From CAZKVJ01 sp964556225 (GTDB lineage Bacteria; Actinomycetota; Acidimicrobiia; Acidimicrobiales; Ilumatobacteraceae), in assembly GCA_964556225.1 (NCBI GenBank), contig CAZKVJ010000004.1:1-64000 (forward strand): a stretch of DNA of 64,000 nucleotides, written 5' to 3'. This document shows, in pieces, positions 55,401 through 64,000 of the stretch. The notes beneath the pieces were generated by a model, which worked only from the letters and a program-made list of their open reading frames with translations, was not told where the DNA came from and did not search any database. The first letter of the stretch is position 1, and each line of letters starts with the position of its first letter. The position numbers and the translations under genes were made by a program.

Positions 55401-56500
55401 TCCCCATCACGTCGGTGCGCCTCGGGCCGGAGGAGGAGGAGCTCGTGCTCGGGGTGCTCCGCTCCGGCATGCTCGCCCAAGGCCGTGTCGTCGAAGAGCT
55501 CGAGGCCGAGTTCGCTCGCCGCCACGGGGTACGTCACGCCGTGGCCGTCAACAACGGCACGACGGCGCTCGTGGTGGCACTCGAGGCACTCGGGATCGGC
55601 TCCGGCGACGAGGTCATCACCTCCCCGTTCACGTTCATCGCCACCCTGAACGCGATCGTCCAGGCCGGCGCCACGGCTCGCTTCGCCGACATCGGTCCGG
55701 ACTTCAACATCGACCCAGCGACCATCGGGCCCCTGGTCAACGACCGCACCCGCGCCGTCCTGCCGGTGCACCTGTACGGCTACATGGCCGACATGAGCGC
55801 GATCGCACCGCTCGCCACCCGCCACGGGCTGGCGATCGTCGAGGACGCCGCCCAGGCGGTCGGGAGCTCTCACCACGGCCGGGCGGCGGGCAGCTTCGGC
55901 ACCGGGTGCTTCAGCCTGTACGCCACCAAGAACATCTGCACCGGCGAAGGCGGCGTCGTCACCACCGACGACGACGGCGTCGCCGACCGGCTCCGCCTCC
56001 TTCGCAACCAGGGGATGCGGGAGCGCTACCAGTACGAGGTCGCCGGCCACAACTACCGGCTCACCGACCTCGCCGCCGCCGTGGGGCTCCCCCAGCTGCG
56101 CCGCCTCGACGAGATCTCGGCAGCCCGGGCCGCCAACGCCGCGGTGCTCTCCGACGGGCTCTCCGGGATCCCCGGCCTGGTGCTGCCCGTCGCACCCACC
56201 CCGGAGCGGACCCACGTGTACCACCAGTACACGGTCCGGGTGACCGGTGAGGCGCCGCTGTCCCGCGACGAGCTGGTGAGCGGCCTGCACGAGCGAGGGG
56301 TGGGGTGTGGGATCTACTACCCGCGCCTCGTGCACGACTACGACTGCTACCGCCAGCACCCGGCGGTCGTCGTGGATCCCACCCCCGTCGCCGCGCGCAT
56401 GGTGGGCGAGGTCGTGTCGCTGCCGGTGCACCAGCACCTCTCCCCTGTCGACCTCGACCGGATCGTGGCCACCGTGCGCGACCTGATGGGTGCCCGATGA
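55397..56500 (+). CDS. DegT-family sugar aminotransferase (WbpE-like)
   Basis: 367-aa PLP aminotransferase. VNNGTTALVVALEALGI, VEDAAQAVGSSHHG and the Schiff-base lysine in LYATKNICTGEGG are seen. In context with the WbpD- and WbpB-like genes it should aminate the 3-keto sugar acid nucleotide. ATG at 55397 overlaps the acetyltransferase stop (ATGA). Only distantly similar to the aminotransferase at 48668, so the two likely serve different sugars. Confidence 0.92.
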   Translation: MIPITSVRLGPEEEELVLGVLRSGMLAQGRVVEELEAEFARRHGVRHAVAVNNGTTALVVALEALGIGSGDEVITSPFTFIATLNAIVQAGATARFADIGPDFNIDPATIGPLVNDRTRAVLPVHLYGYMADMSAIAPLATRHGLAIVEDAAQAVGSSHHGRAAGSFGTGCFSLYATKNICTGEGGVVTTDDDGVADRLRLLRNQGMRERYQYEVAGHNYRLTDLAAAVGLPQLRRLDEISAARAANAAVLSDGLSGIPGLVLPVAPTPERTHVYHQYTVRVTGEAPLSRDELVSGLHERGVGCGIYYPRLVHDYDCYRQHPAVVVDPTPVAARMVGEVVSLPVHQHLSPVDLDRIVATVRDLMGAR

Positions 56501-57462
56501 GCCGGCGTGACGTCCGCCTCGGCGTGATCGGCGCCGGGATCATGGGGGCCAACCACGCTCGGGTGGCCCGCCAGCTGCGACACGCCCGTCTGGTCGCCGT
56601 GGTCGACCCCGACGTCGAGCGGGCCGGGGCAGCGGCGGCGCCGACCGGCGCGTGGCCCGTGGCGACGATCGACGACGTGCTCGGCGACATCGACGCCGCC
56701 GTCGTCGCCGTGCCCACCCCCGCCCACGTCGAGACCGCGGTCCGCCTCGCCGAGGCTGGGATCCACCTGCTCGTCGAAAAGCCCCTGGCCCGGACGGCGG
56801 CCGAGGCGGCCGAGATCGTCGGCGCCGCCGAGCGTGCCGGGGTCGTGCTCAGCGTCGGTCACGTGGAGCGCTTCAACGCCGCCGTCGCCGAGCTGCCGGC
56901 GTTGCTCGACCGCCCGGTGCACCTCGCCTTCTCCCGGATCAGCCCGTACTCGGCCCGGGTCCACGACGGCGTGGTGTTCGACCTGATGATCCACGACCTC
57001 GACATCCTCACGTGGCTCACCGGCGCCACCACTCACATCGTGGAGGTCTCCGGCGTGCGCCGGGCCGTCCGGGGCGCCACCGAGGATCTGGCCGTCGTCT
57101 CGGTGCGGGCGGGCAACGGGCTGACCGCGGCCTTCACCACCAGCCGGCTCGGCCAGCAGAAGATCCGCTCGGTCGAGATCACCCAGGAGGACAGCGTGGT
57201 CGTGGCCGATCTCGTCCGCCAGGACATCACGGTCCACCGCATGACCCGCCACGAGTACCTGTCCGACGAGGGGGCCCGGTACCGACAGTCGAGCGTGATC
57301 GAGATCCCCTTCCTCGAGACTCGCGGCGAGCCCTTGGCGCTCGAGCTGCAGCACTTCGTCGACTGCATCCGCACCGGAGAGCGTCCCCGGGTGACCGGCC
57401 AGGACGGGGTCACAGCCGTCGCGCTCGCCGAGCGTGTGCTCGCCGCCACGACCGTGGGATGA
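56497..57462 (+). CDS. Gfo/Idh/MocA-family oxidoreductase (WbpB-like)
   Basis: 321-aa NAD(P)-dependent oxidoreductase. LGVIGAGIMGANHARVA is the Rossmann loop, LLVEKPLA the conserved EKP, SVGHVERFNAAVAEL follows, and FDLMIHDLDIL holds the catalytic histidine. In the Wbp pathway it oxidises C3 of UDP-GlcNAc-uronate. ATG overlaps the aminotransferase stop. Confidence 0.9.
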   Translation: MSRRDVRLGVIGAGIMGANHARVARQLRHARLVAVVDPDVERAGAAAAPTGAWPVATIDDVLGDIDAAVVAVPTPAHVETAVRLAEAGIHLLVEKPLARTAAEAAEIVGAAERAGVVLSVGHVERFNAAVAELPALLDRPVHLAFSRISPYSARVHDGVVFDLMIHDLDILTWLTGATTHIVEVSGVRRAVRGATEDLAVVSVRAGNGLTAAFTTSRLGQQKIRSVEITQEDSVVVADLVRQDITVHRMTRHEYLSDEGARYRQSSVIEIPFLETRGEPLALELQHFVDCIRTGERPRVTGQDGVTAVALAERVLAATTVG

Positions 57463-57472
57463 GGAGCCGCTG

Positions 57473-58777
57473 ATGGACGTCTGCGTGGTCGCGCTCGGCA
57501 AGATCGGCCTGCCGCTCAGCGTGCAGTTCGCCAGTGCCGGGCACCGGGTCCGCGGGGCGGACGTCGACCCCCGCGTCGTCGCGCTGGTCAACGACGGCAC
57601 CGAGCCGTTCCCGGGTGAGGCCGGCCTGGCGGACCTCCTCGCCGAGGTCGTCGGTGACGGCCGGCTCAGCGCCACCACCGACACCACCGCGGCCGTCGCA
57701 CAGAGCGAGGTGGTGGTCGTGGTGGTGCCGCTCGTGGTCGACGACCACGGCCGCCCCGAGTTCCGCGCCCTCGATGCCGCCACCGCCGCCATCGCTGCTG
57801 GGCTCCGCCCCGGCACCTTGGTGGTGTACGAGACGACGCTCCCGGTCGGCACGACGCGCCAGCGCTTCGCCCCGGCCCTGGCCGAGGGGTCCGGGCGGTC
57901 GCTCGGCCTGGACCTGTTCGTCGCGTTCAGTCCTGAGCGGGTCTTCAGCGGACGGATCTTCGCCGACCTCCGTCGCTACCCGAAGCTGGTGGGCGGTCTC
58001 GACGAGGCCAGCGCCCGCCGGGCGGTGTCGTTCTACGAGTCGGCACTGAGCTTCGACGACCGCCCCGACCTGCCCCGCCCCAACGGCGTGTGGGACCTCG
58101 GCTCGGCCGAGGCCGCCGAGCTGGCCAAGCTGGCCGAGACCACCTATCGCGACCTCAACATCGCGTTCGCGAACGAGCTGGCCCGCTACGCCGACCGGAT
58201 CCAGGTCGACGTGTACGAGGTCATCGCCGCCGCGAACAGCCAGCCCTTCAGCCACATCCACCAGCCGGGCATCGCCGTGGGCGGGCACTGCATCCCCGTC
58301 TACCCCCGCTTCTACCTCGCCGGCGACCCCACCGCGGCGCTGCCGGCCGCGGCACGCCAGGTCAACGCGCAGATGCCGGGCTACGCCGTGGCCCGCCTGG
58401 CCGACCAGCTCGGCTCGCTCGCCGGACGCCGGGTGGCGGTGCTCGGTGCGGCGTACCGGGGCGGCGTGAAGGAGACGGCGTTCTCGGGGGTGTTCCCCGT
58501 GGTCGAGGCGCTGCAGCAGGCGGGGGCCACAGCGGTGGTCCACGACCCCCTGTACACCGACGACGAGCTCCGGTCGCTGGGCTTCGAGCCCTACCACCTG
58601 GGCGAGCCGCTCGAGGCCGCCATCGTTCAGGCCGACCACGAACGGTACCGGAGCCTGGCCCCCACCGATCTGCCGGGAGCGTCCGCGCTCGTCGACGGCC
58701 GCCGCGTCGTCACCGACCCGGCACCGTTCGCCGGCGCCGGTGTCACCGTCATCGTGCTCGGCCGGCCAGCGGGCTGA
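57473..58777 (+). CDS. UDP-sugar 6-dehydrogenase (WbpA/WecC-like)
   Basis: 434-aa nucleotide-sugar dehydrogenase making a uronic acid by two-step NAD oxidation. MDVCVVALGKIGLPLS is the Rossmann start, YETTLPVGTTR and VAFSPERVFSG follow, then AELAKLAETTYRDLNIAFAN, and the catalytic cysteine in GGHCIPVYP. GAGGAG-like bases precede the ATG at 57473. It would act first in the pathway of the three genes upstream. Its stop abuts the next gene's stop as TGATCA. Confidence 0.93.
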   Translation: MDVCVVALGKIGLPLSVQFASAGHRVRGADVDPRVVALVNDGTEPFPGEAGLADLLAEVVGDGRLSATTDTTAAVAQSEVVVVVVPLVVDDHGRPEFRALDAATAAIAAGLRPGTLVVYETTLPVGTTRQRFAPALAEGSGRSLGLDLFVAFSPERVFSGRIFADLRRYPKLVGGLDEASARRAVSFYESALSFDDRPDLPRPNGVWDLGSAEAAELAKLAETTYRDLNIAFANELARYADRIQVDVYEVIAAANSQPFSHIHQPGIAVGGHCIPVYPRFYLAGDPTAALPAAARQVNAQMPGYAVARLADQLGSLAGRRVAVLGAAYRGGVKETAFSGVFPVVEALQQAGATAVVHDPLYTDDELRSLGFEPYHLGEPLEAAIVQADHERYRSLAPTDLPGASALVDGRRVVTDPAPFAGAGVTVIVLGRPAG

Positions 58778-59977
58778 TCAGCGGCCGCGTCGGGCCAGCT
58801 CGGCCAGCCACCGCTCGATGATCGAGCGCCACGACAGCGTCGCCAGCACCCACTCGCGCCCGCGAGCCCCGGCGTCGGCGTCGCCGCCTCGGAGTCGCTC
58901 GAACGCCGCGCGGACGGCCTCGATGTCGCCGTTCGGCACGATCTCGCCGGAGCCGGCCTGCCGGAGCAGCTCGGCGCCCTCACCCTGTCCGGCGTAGAGC
59001 ACCGGGACACCGCTGGCCAGCACCGGGTACAGCTTCGACGGTCGCACGGACATGGCCTGGGGGATGTCGCGCACGGACACGACACCGGCTGCCGCCAGCG
59101 GCAGCAACCGGGCGAGGTTCTCGAGGGGCTGCGGTGGTACGAAGCGAACGTTGGTCGCCCCCAGCCGCTCGACGAGCTGACGGAGCTCCGGCTCGTTCGA
59201 CCCGGCCCCGACGAGGGCGAGGGTGACGCCCTCCGTACGGGCAGCCGCCTCGATCACGGTCTCGAGGCCGTGGATGTAGCTCATCGTGCCGGCGTGCACG
59301 AACAGTCCGTCCGACGGCAGGCCGAGCTCGTCGAGCACGGCCGGATCGCCAGCGTCCGGGCGGAACAGGTCGGTGTCGGCGCCGTTCGGGAGCAGCACCA
59401 CCTTGCCGGCGTCGTCGACCCGCGACCGGATGGCAGCGGCGAGCCCCTCGGTCGCTGCGCACACCACGTCCGCGTGCCGGTAGAGCCACCGTTCGAGCCA
59501 TCGGGCCGCGTCGAGGGCGGGCCCCCCCGGGATGGCGCCCAGCTCGACCGCCGCGTCGGGCCAGAGGTCGGCCACGTTGAGCAGGGCCGTCGCCCGCCAG
59601 AGCCTCGCGGCGGCGATGCCGGTGACGCCGAGGAACAGCGGCGGCGACTCGATGAGCACATGGGTCGGCCGGCGGCATCGCACGAGGCCCAGCACGCTGA
59701 GGACGGTGAACGAGAGGTAGCCGGCCAGCCGAGCGGCACCCCGGCCCATCGACGCGTACATCCAGGTCCGGTGCACCCGCACGCCGTCACGCAGCTCGCG
59801 GACGTAGAGCCGCCGGCGGTATCCCTCGGCGATCGTGCCGGTCGGGTAGTTCGGCACGGCCGTCACGACCTCGACGTCGTGCCCACGCCGGACCAGCTCC
59901 CTCACGATCGCGGCCAGACGCGTCTGGGGCGCGCCGATCTCGGGCGGGTAGTACTGCGTGAGGACGACGAGGCGCAT
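58778..59977 (-). CDS. GT4-family glycosyltransferase
   Basis: 399-aa GT-B enzyme of the WbuB-like kind: LTQYYPPEIGAPQTRLAAIV, VEVVTAVPNYPTG, LLNVADLWPDAAVELG, VVLLPNGADTDLF and the donor-site segment RPSKLYPVLASGVPVLYAG. It transfers a sugar from a nucleotide donor onto the growing lipid-linked glycan. It follows the fusion gene by 4 bp on the same strand. Convergent with the dehydrogenase. Confidence 0.93.
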   Translation of the reverse strand: MRLVVLTQYYPPEIGAPQTRLAAIVRELVRRGHDVEVVTAVPNYPTGTIAEGYRRRLYVRELRDGVRVHRTWMYASMGRGAARLAGYLSFTVLSVLGLVRCRRPTHVLIESPPLFLGVTGIAAARLWRATALLNVADLWPDAAVELGAIPGGPALDAARWLERWLYRHADVVCAATEGLAAAIRSRVDDAGKVVLLPNGADTDLFRPDAGDPAVLDELGLPSDGLFVHAGTMSYIHGLETVIEAAARTEGVTLALVGAGSNEPELRQLVERLGATNVRFVPPQPLENLARLLPLAAAGVVSVRDIPQAMSVRPSKLYPVLASGVPVLYAGQGEGAELLRQAGSGEIVPNGDIEAVRAAFERLRGGDADAGARGREWVLATLSWRSIIERWLAELARRGR

Positions 59978-59981
59978 TCCG

Positions 59982-61913
59982 TCAGCTCTTGACGAGCAGG
60001 CCGAGCAGATGGCTGCGCACGAGGGGGACTCGGGCGACGAGCGGGTAGGCGCGGTCCGTGAAGCGACCCAGCCGCCGGGCCAGCGGTGGGAGCACCGTGA
60101 GCGAACGCCACGTCGGGGAGAGGGTCGGGAGGAGCGCCCCCACGTCACGGCGACCGAGCGCAACGGTGTGCTCGTTGCGCGGGTTGGGCATCCGCATGTC
60201 GTACCACAGCACTGCCCCACCGGGCCGCAGCACCCGCTCGACCTCGCCGGCGATCCGCGAGCGCACCGTGGGATCGAGCACCGAGGACATCATGGTGAAC
60301 ATCGCCACCAGATCGACGCTCGCGTCCGGCAGCGGGAGCGCCGCGCCGTCGGCGCACACCAGCGATGACGCGAGCCCGCTCGCCCGACCCGCGACGAGCC
60401 GCTCCAGCAGCAGGTCCACTCCCACGCGGAGCCCATCTCCCGACGACAGCTCCTCCAGCCGGGCGCCCACGAGCGACGAGTGCCCGCAGCCGAGGTCGAG
60501 CAGCGTGACCGCATCGCGCCCCGAACGCCACCCGGCGGTGAGGTCGTCGATCGCGGCGCGCAGCTCGTGGACGATCGCCACGTTGCCGGGGTTCTCGACG
60601 GACCAGCGCTGGGCGTACTCCGGGTCCTGAAGGGATCGGTAGGAATCGGCGAGCTCCCCACGGCGGCGGCGCTGCTCGTCACCCGCGGCGTCGAGGCATC
60701 GCCGGACGAGGACGGTGCTCGTGCGGGCGATCTCGAACTCGTCCATGACGCGAGCGTGGGCAGCGGCGGCCAGCTCGGCAGCCAGCCGGCCGTCGTCGAC
60801 CAGCCGCTCGACGGCGCGCGCGAGGTCGCCGGCATCGCCGGGCTCCACCAGCAGCCCGGTGCCCGCCACCACGAGCTCGGCGATGGACCCCGAACGGGTG
60901 GAGATGACGGGGGAACCCAGCGCCATGGCTTCGACGAGCGAGACCGGGATACCCTCCACCTGGCCGTCGGCGGCCCTGATGCTCGGGAGCACGCACACCG
61001 GGCGGACATCGGCGAGGAACCGGCGCAGCTCGTCCAGCGGGACCGTCCCGTGCATCGTCACGTGACCACCGAGACCGAGGTCGGCGATGGACTGCGTGAT
61101 CTCTGCTCGCAGGGGCCCGTCACCGAAGAGGTGCAGGTGGAGCTCGGGGTGACGGACGACGAGGGTGGCGATCGCACGCAGCAGGACCAGGTGCCCCTTC
61201 TTGGGCACGAACGCACCCGGGCAGCAGAGGACCGTCGTCGACACGGGCGGCGCCGATGCACCGAGATCGACAGCAGGCACCGCCACCCCCGTGCGGATGA
61301 GCTCGACGGGGCACGCCCCGGGAACCTTCGGTCTCGCGACGTCGAGCTCCGACGCGGCGAGGGAGTCGGCGACCCTGACGAAGCGAGCGCTCGACAGCTT
61401 CGGACCGAGGGCGTTGGCAGCCGCAACGTCCCATCGGAAGCCACTGGCGCTCCAGGTGATGCCCGCGAGATCGGACGCGATCATTGCGATCGTCGCAGTG
61501 TGCGACAGCCAGTATGCGTGCACGTGCGCGACACCGACCCGCTCGAGCTGACCGGCGAGCCACAACGCCTTCGGGACCGACGCCGCGTTCACGGCCAGGT
61601 TGCGCAGCGAGCCCGACCGCACGAGGGCGCGGCCCACGATCGTGACGCAGCGGATCGGCCGGCGGACCAGCGTCTGCAGCGCACCGCGCAGCACCGGTGC
61701 CGACATGAGGCCCACGGCGATGGTCCGCTCGGCCAGCCCCGATGCCCGGCTGGCGTCGTTGGGCTCGGCCCGGCGCAGGACGGCCGGCACGACGACGAGG
61801 TCGGGGTGGACGGAGAGCATCGCCGCCAGCTCGTCTTGGACGAAGACCTCCTCACCCGTCGAGAACGGGACGCTGGAGGTGACGAAGGCGATCGTGGATG
61901 TGCCCGCCTCCAT
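59982..61913 (-). CDS. GT4 glycosyltransferase fused to a SAM methyltransferase
   Basis: 643-aa fusion. Residues 1-410 are a GT-B enzyme: VHAYWLSHTATIAMI, CCPGAFVPKKGHLVLL, HLFGDGPLRAEI and EGIPVSLVEAMALGSPVI with the donor-site glutamate. Residues 440-643 are a class I methyltransferase: LLDLGCGHSSLVGAR (motif I), ADGAALPLPDASVDLVAMFT and RVLRPGGAVLWYDMRMP. One protein may add and methylate the same sugar. ATG at 61913 with TAGCCT 9 nt upstream. Confidence 0.92.
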   Translation of the reverse strand: MEAGTSTIAFVTSSVPFSTGEEVFVQDELAAMLSVHPDLVVVPAVLRRAEPNDASRASGLAERTIAVGLMSAPVLRGALQTLVRRPIRCVTIVGRALVRSGSLRNLAVNAASVPKALWLAGQLERVGVAHVHAYWLSHTATIAMIASDLAGITWSASGFRWDVAAANALGPKLSSARFVRVADSLAASELDVARPKVPGACPVELIRTGVAVPAVDLGASAPPVSTTVLCCPGAFVPKKGHLVLLRAIATLVVRHPELHLHLFGDGPLRAEITQSIADLGLGGHVTMHGTVPLDELRRFLADVRPVCVLPSIRAADGQVEGIPVSLVEAMALGSPVISTRSGSIAELVVAGTGLLVEPGDAGDLARAVERLVDDGRLAAELAAAAHARVMDEFEIARTSTVLVRRCLDAAGDEQRRRRGELADSYRSLQDPEYAQRWSVENPGNVAIVHELRAAIDDLTAGWRSGRDAVTLLDLGCGHSSLVGARLEELSSGDGLRVGVDLLLERLVAGRASGLASSLVCADGAALPLPDASVDLVAMFTMMSSVLDPTVRSRIAGEVERVLRPGGAVLWYDMRMPNPRNEHTVALGRRDVGALLPTLSPTWRSLTVLPPLARRLGRFTDRAYPLVARVPLVRSHLLGLLVKS

Positions 61914-61922
61914 GGTCCCGGC

Positions 61923-61928
61923 AGGCTA
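61923..61928 (-). promoter_or_regulatory. Leaderless -10 (TAGCCT) of the fusion gene
   Basis: TAGCCT on the minus strand, 9 nt before the ATG at 61913. Confidence 0.5.
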
Positions 61929-61988
61929 GCGGCGGCGGTCACGACCCCCTCCGCGCCGAGGCGCCTCGCGCGGGCCCCACCCCACCGC

Positions 61989-61994
61989 TAACGT
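61989..61994 (+). promoter_or_regulatory. Possible -10 (TAACGT) of the epimerase gene
   Basis: TAACGT about 76 nt before the GTG at 62071, which has a GAGGGA ribosome-binding-like stretch just upstream; a leadered transcript is therefore more likely here. Confidence 0.3.
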
Positions 61995-62070
61995 TCTACG
62001 GCATCCCCGCAGCCGACGACCGCTCGATCGGACGAGTCGGATCGGGGCGGGCTGGACCGAACGAGGGACC

Positions 62071-62988
62071 GTGGCGACGTCGAGACGGGTAGCGATCACG
62101 GGGGGTTGCGGCTTCGTCGGCACGGCCCTCGGCGAGCGGCTGCGCCACGGCGGTCACCAGGTCATCGCCATCACCAGGGCCGGCAGGCCCCACGCTGGAG
62201 CCGTCGTCGACGACCTCTCCGACGCCACCCGCCTGTCGGACGCTCTCATCGGCCACCGGATCGACACCGTCGTGCACGCCGCGTGGACCGGACATCCCCG
62301 GTCGTCGGGCACCGACTACGCGGCGCAGGTCGTCACGAACATCGCACCGTCCACCAACGTCGTGCTGGCCGCGGGCACCGCAGGGGTCGAGCAGGTGGTG
62401 GTCCTGTCGTCCGGCGGCGCGCTTGCCGAGCACGCCTCTGGCCGGCACCTCGCTCCACCGGCTTATGGCTGGGCGAAGCGCACCGTCGAGGCGATCGCAC
62501 ACTCGAGCGCCGACTCCTTCGGGTTCGAGGTGACGGTCCTGCGGCCCAGCGCCGTGTACGGGCCGGGGCAGGACCCGTCGAAGGGGCTCGGCGCTGCCGC
62601 GGTCTTCGCCCGCCACATCCTGCTCGGCGAGGTGATCGAGGTGTTCGGATCGCTCGACGTGGCCCGTGACTTCCTGCACGTGGACGACCTGGCCGACGCG
62701 ATCACGGCCCTCGTCGAGCAACGCGCCGGCGGGACGTTCGAGGTCGGCGGGCCTGAGCTCGTCTCGCTGCGGAGCCTGATCGCGGGCCTCGAGGCGACGA
62801 TCGGGCGCACGGCCATCGTGAAGGTGACGGCACCGACCGGTGTCGACCGCGACGTGGTCCGCCTCGACAATGCGCCACTGCTGGCAGCGGTGGGCTGGGC
62901 TCCGTCCCGACGCCTGACGGCACAGCTCCACGAGGTGGTCGCCGACGTTGCCCGGCACCTCGGGCTCCCACCCGTGGCCAGCCGATGA
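62071..62988 (+). CDS. NAD-dependent epimerase/dehydratase
   Basis: 305-aa extended SDR acting on a nucleotide sugar. ITGGCGFVGTALGERL is the cofactor loop, VVLSSGGALAE the Ser region, YGWAKR the Tyr/Lys pair, then LRPSAVYGPGQDPSKG and VARDFLHVDDLADAI. GTG start at 62071. The stop overlaps the ATG of the following membrane protein (ATGA). Exact sugar unknown. Confidence 0.91.
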   Translation: MATSRRVAITGGCGFVGTALGERLRHGGHQVIAITRAGRPHAGAVVDDLSDATRLSDALIGHRIDTVVHAAWTGHPRSSGTDYAAQVVTNIAPSTNVVLAAGTAGVEQVVVLSSGGALAEHASGRHLAPPAYGWAKRTVEAIAHSSADSFGFEVTVLRPSAVYGPGQDPSKGLGAAAVFARHILLGEVIEVFGSLDVARDFLHVDDLADAITALVEQRAGGTFEVGGPELVSLRSLIAGLEATIGRTAIVKVTAPTGVDRDVVRLDNAPLLAAVGWAPSRRLTAQLHEVVADVARHLGLPPVASR

Positions 62989-64000
62989 ACGTCGTGGACC
63001 TGTTGATCATCGGCGTGGCCGGGGCGATGGCGGCGTACCTCGTGGCCACCTGGTCGGTCGTGCGCACGACGCGTGACCCGTCCATCGCCGTGACCCTGCT
63101 GCTCGCCTTGTACTGGACGCTCGTCGGTGCCCTCCCCGTGCTGCTCGCCAAGCGTCACGACGCCGGCGCTCGCTACTCCTACCTCGAGGAGCGGCTGTTC
63201 CCGATCGAAGTCGACGACGTGTACGTCCGGGTGCTGGTCGCGTACACGGCCTTCCTGCTGGCCGTGGTCGTCACCGTTGCCGTGGTCGCCAGGGCGCGGA
63301 CGCGCCGCAGCGTGCTCACGGACCAGGACTGGGCGGCGCGCGTCACCCGCTCGCTGTCACATGAGCGGCTCCTCGCCATCTGTGGCGCACTCCTCGCGGT
63401 GCGCCTGGCGCTGCTGCTGATCGTCACCCGATCCGGCGCCAGCCTCTACACGGAGACGAGAGTGGTCCAGGGCGCGAACGCACGCCTCCTCCTCGTGTAC
63501 CAGTACCTCACCCTGCTCGGGGCGTACGCCGGCTTCATCGGCGCCGGGCTGTGGCTGGCGTGCCGGAGCGCCCGGCACGCCTTCCGGCCGGCCCACCGCC
63601 GCACGATCTCGGTCGCCTACGCCGCGCTGGCGCTCCTCGTGCTGGCCGAGAACGCTCTCGTCGGCAACCGGGCGGTCCCCCTGATCGGGCTCGGCGCCGT
63701 CGCCGTGCTGTGGCTCCGCTACCGGTGGATGCCCGTCGACCGGGTCGGCCGCCAGACGCTCCTGGCCGGCGTCGCGACCGTCGGGCTGCTGGCGGTGCTG
63801 TTCCTCGGTGCGGTCGGGGTCTCACGGGGCGCGGCAGTCACCAGCCCCAGCACCGCGGCCACGGTGCTCGTGCAGACCGCGTCCGATCCCGGCCACGTGT
63901 TCGAGGAGGTGGCGGCCTCGTCGGAGAAGCTGGCGGCGCACATGTCGCTGTACGGCGTGCTGGCGAACGGCACGGCCGACACGCGCCCCTTCACCACCGA
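62985..64000 (+). CDS. Polysaccharide polymerase-like membrane protein, cut by window edge
   Basis: The frame is open from the ATG at 62985 to base 64000 (338 codons). Visible are about eight hydrophobic segments (such as LLIIGVAGAMAAYLVATWSV and AVTLLLALYWTLVGALPV) and loops like GARYSYLEERLFPIEV and RSGASLYTETRV, matching Wzy/O-antigen polymerase-type proteins in topology. ATG overlaps the epimerase stop. The C-terminal part, which may carry the polymerase loop, is beyond the window. Confidence 0.75.
   Translation, partial: MNVVDLLIIGVAGAMAAYLVATWSVVRTTRDPSIAVTLLLALYWTLVGALPVLLAKRHDAGARYSYLEERLFPIEVDDVYVRVLVAYTAFLLAVVVTVAVVARARTRRSVLTDQDWAARVTRSLSHERLLAICGALLAVRLALLLIVTRSGASLYTETRVVQGANARLLLVYQYLTLLGAYAGFIGAGLWLACRSARHAFRPAHRRTISVAYAALALLVLAENALVGNRAVPLIGLGAVAVLWLRYRWMPVDRVGRQTLLAGVATVGLLAVLFLGAVGVSRGAAVTSPSTAATVLVQTASDPGHVFEEVAASSEKLAAHMSLYGVLANGTADTRPFTT

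Noticed and set aside
61950..61990. Short GC palindromes in the 61914-62070 gap as a terminator or riboswitch
   Set aside because: The gap is between divergent genes and the stems are under 7 bp; expected by chance at this GC content.

Overview
The window is GC-rich, densely coded DNA from an actinobacterium. Mycothiol-linked enzymes (a mycothiol-conjugate amidase and two MDMPI-fold proteins), three F420-type luciferase-like oxidoreductases, two P450s, several acyl-CoA dehydrogenases, acyl-CoA synthetases and a wax-ester/diacylglycerol acyltransferase point to a soil or aquatic actinobacterium, most likely class Acidimicrobiia (inferred from gene content, not from a marker gene). No rRNA, tRNA, CRISPR array, insertion sequence or prophage is visible. 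No gap between genes exceeds about 200 bp; the largest (43672-43871) is strongly structured.

Layout. 1-5551: acyl-CoA synthetase, two convergent P450s, nitroreductase and crotonase. 5611-8177: a DUF1800/DUF1501 secreted pair. 8218-16172: lipid/steroid-type catabolism (LLM oxidoreductases, acyl-CoA dehydrogenases, acyl-CoA synthetase, SDR). 16188-24357: NTF2-like protein, Fe-S RecB-like nuclease, PAP2 phosphatase, DsbA-like protein, WS/DGAT, SDR, DUF7064-like protein, MDMPI-type enzyme and an LLM enzyme. 24400-38595: S9 peptidase, NudC, thiolase, thermonuclease, YdjC/ChbG-like protein, mycothiol amidase Mca, PEBP lipoprotein, a PAS-GGDEF-EAL protein, rhomboid protease, hydrolases and small unknowns. 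38658-41729: a short glycan cassette (GT-C-like membrane protein, GT2, methyltransferase). 41795-43671: acyl-CoA dehydrogenase divergent from a Phd/VapC toxin-antitoxin pair. 43872-46061: a compact four-gene cluster (diiron ferritin-like protein, SCP2-like protein, 67-aa zinc-ribbon protein, ferredoxin with extra zinc-type motifs) preceded by a leader with four successive hairpins. 46146-64000: MBL hydrolase, then a large surface-polysaccharide locus with PglF-, PglE- and PglC-like steps, a WaaL/Wzy-like ligase, glycosyltransferases, a complete WbpA/B/E/D-type set for a diacetamido-uronic acid nucleotide sugar, a glycosyltransferase-methyltransferase fusion, an epimerase and a polymerase-like membrane protein cut by the window edge.

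Two genome-level patterns stand out. First, at least thirty genes have a TANNNT hexamer ending only 6-9 nt (mostly 7-8) before the ATG/GTG, the signature of leaderless transcription; I used it to choose starts. Second, four long near-perfect palindromes lie at gene borders and fall into two size classes: two of 46 bp related in sequence with compensatory changes, and two of 49 bp sharing only their end hexamers. Within operons, genes are usually joined by GTGA or ATGA 4-nt overlaps.

The strongest candidates for undescribed biology are the diiron/SCP2/zinc-ribbon/ferredoxin cluster with its structured leader, and the palindrome families.
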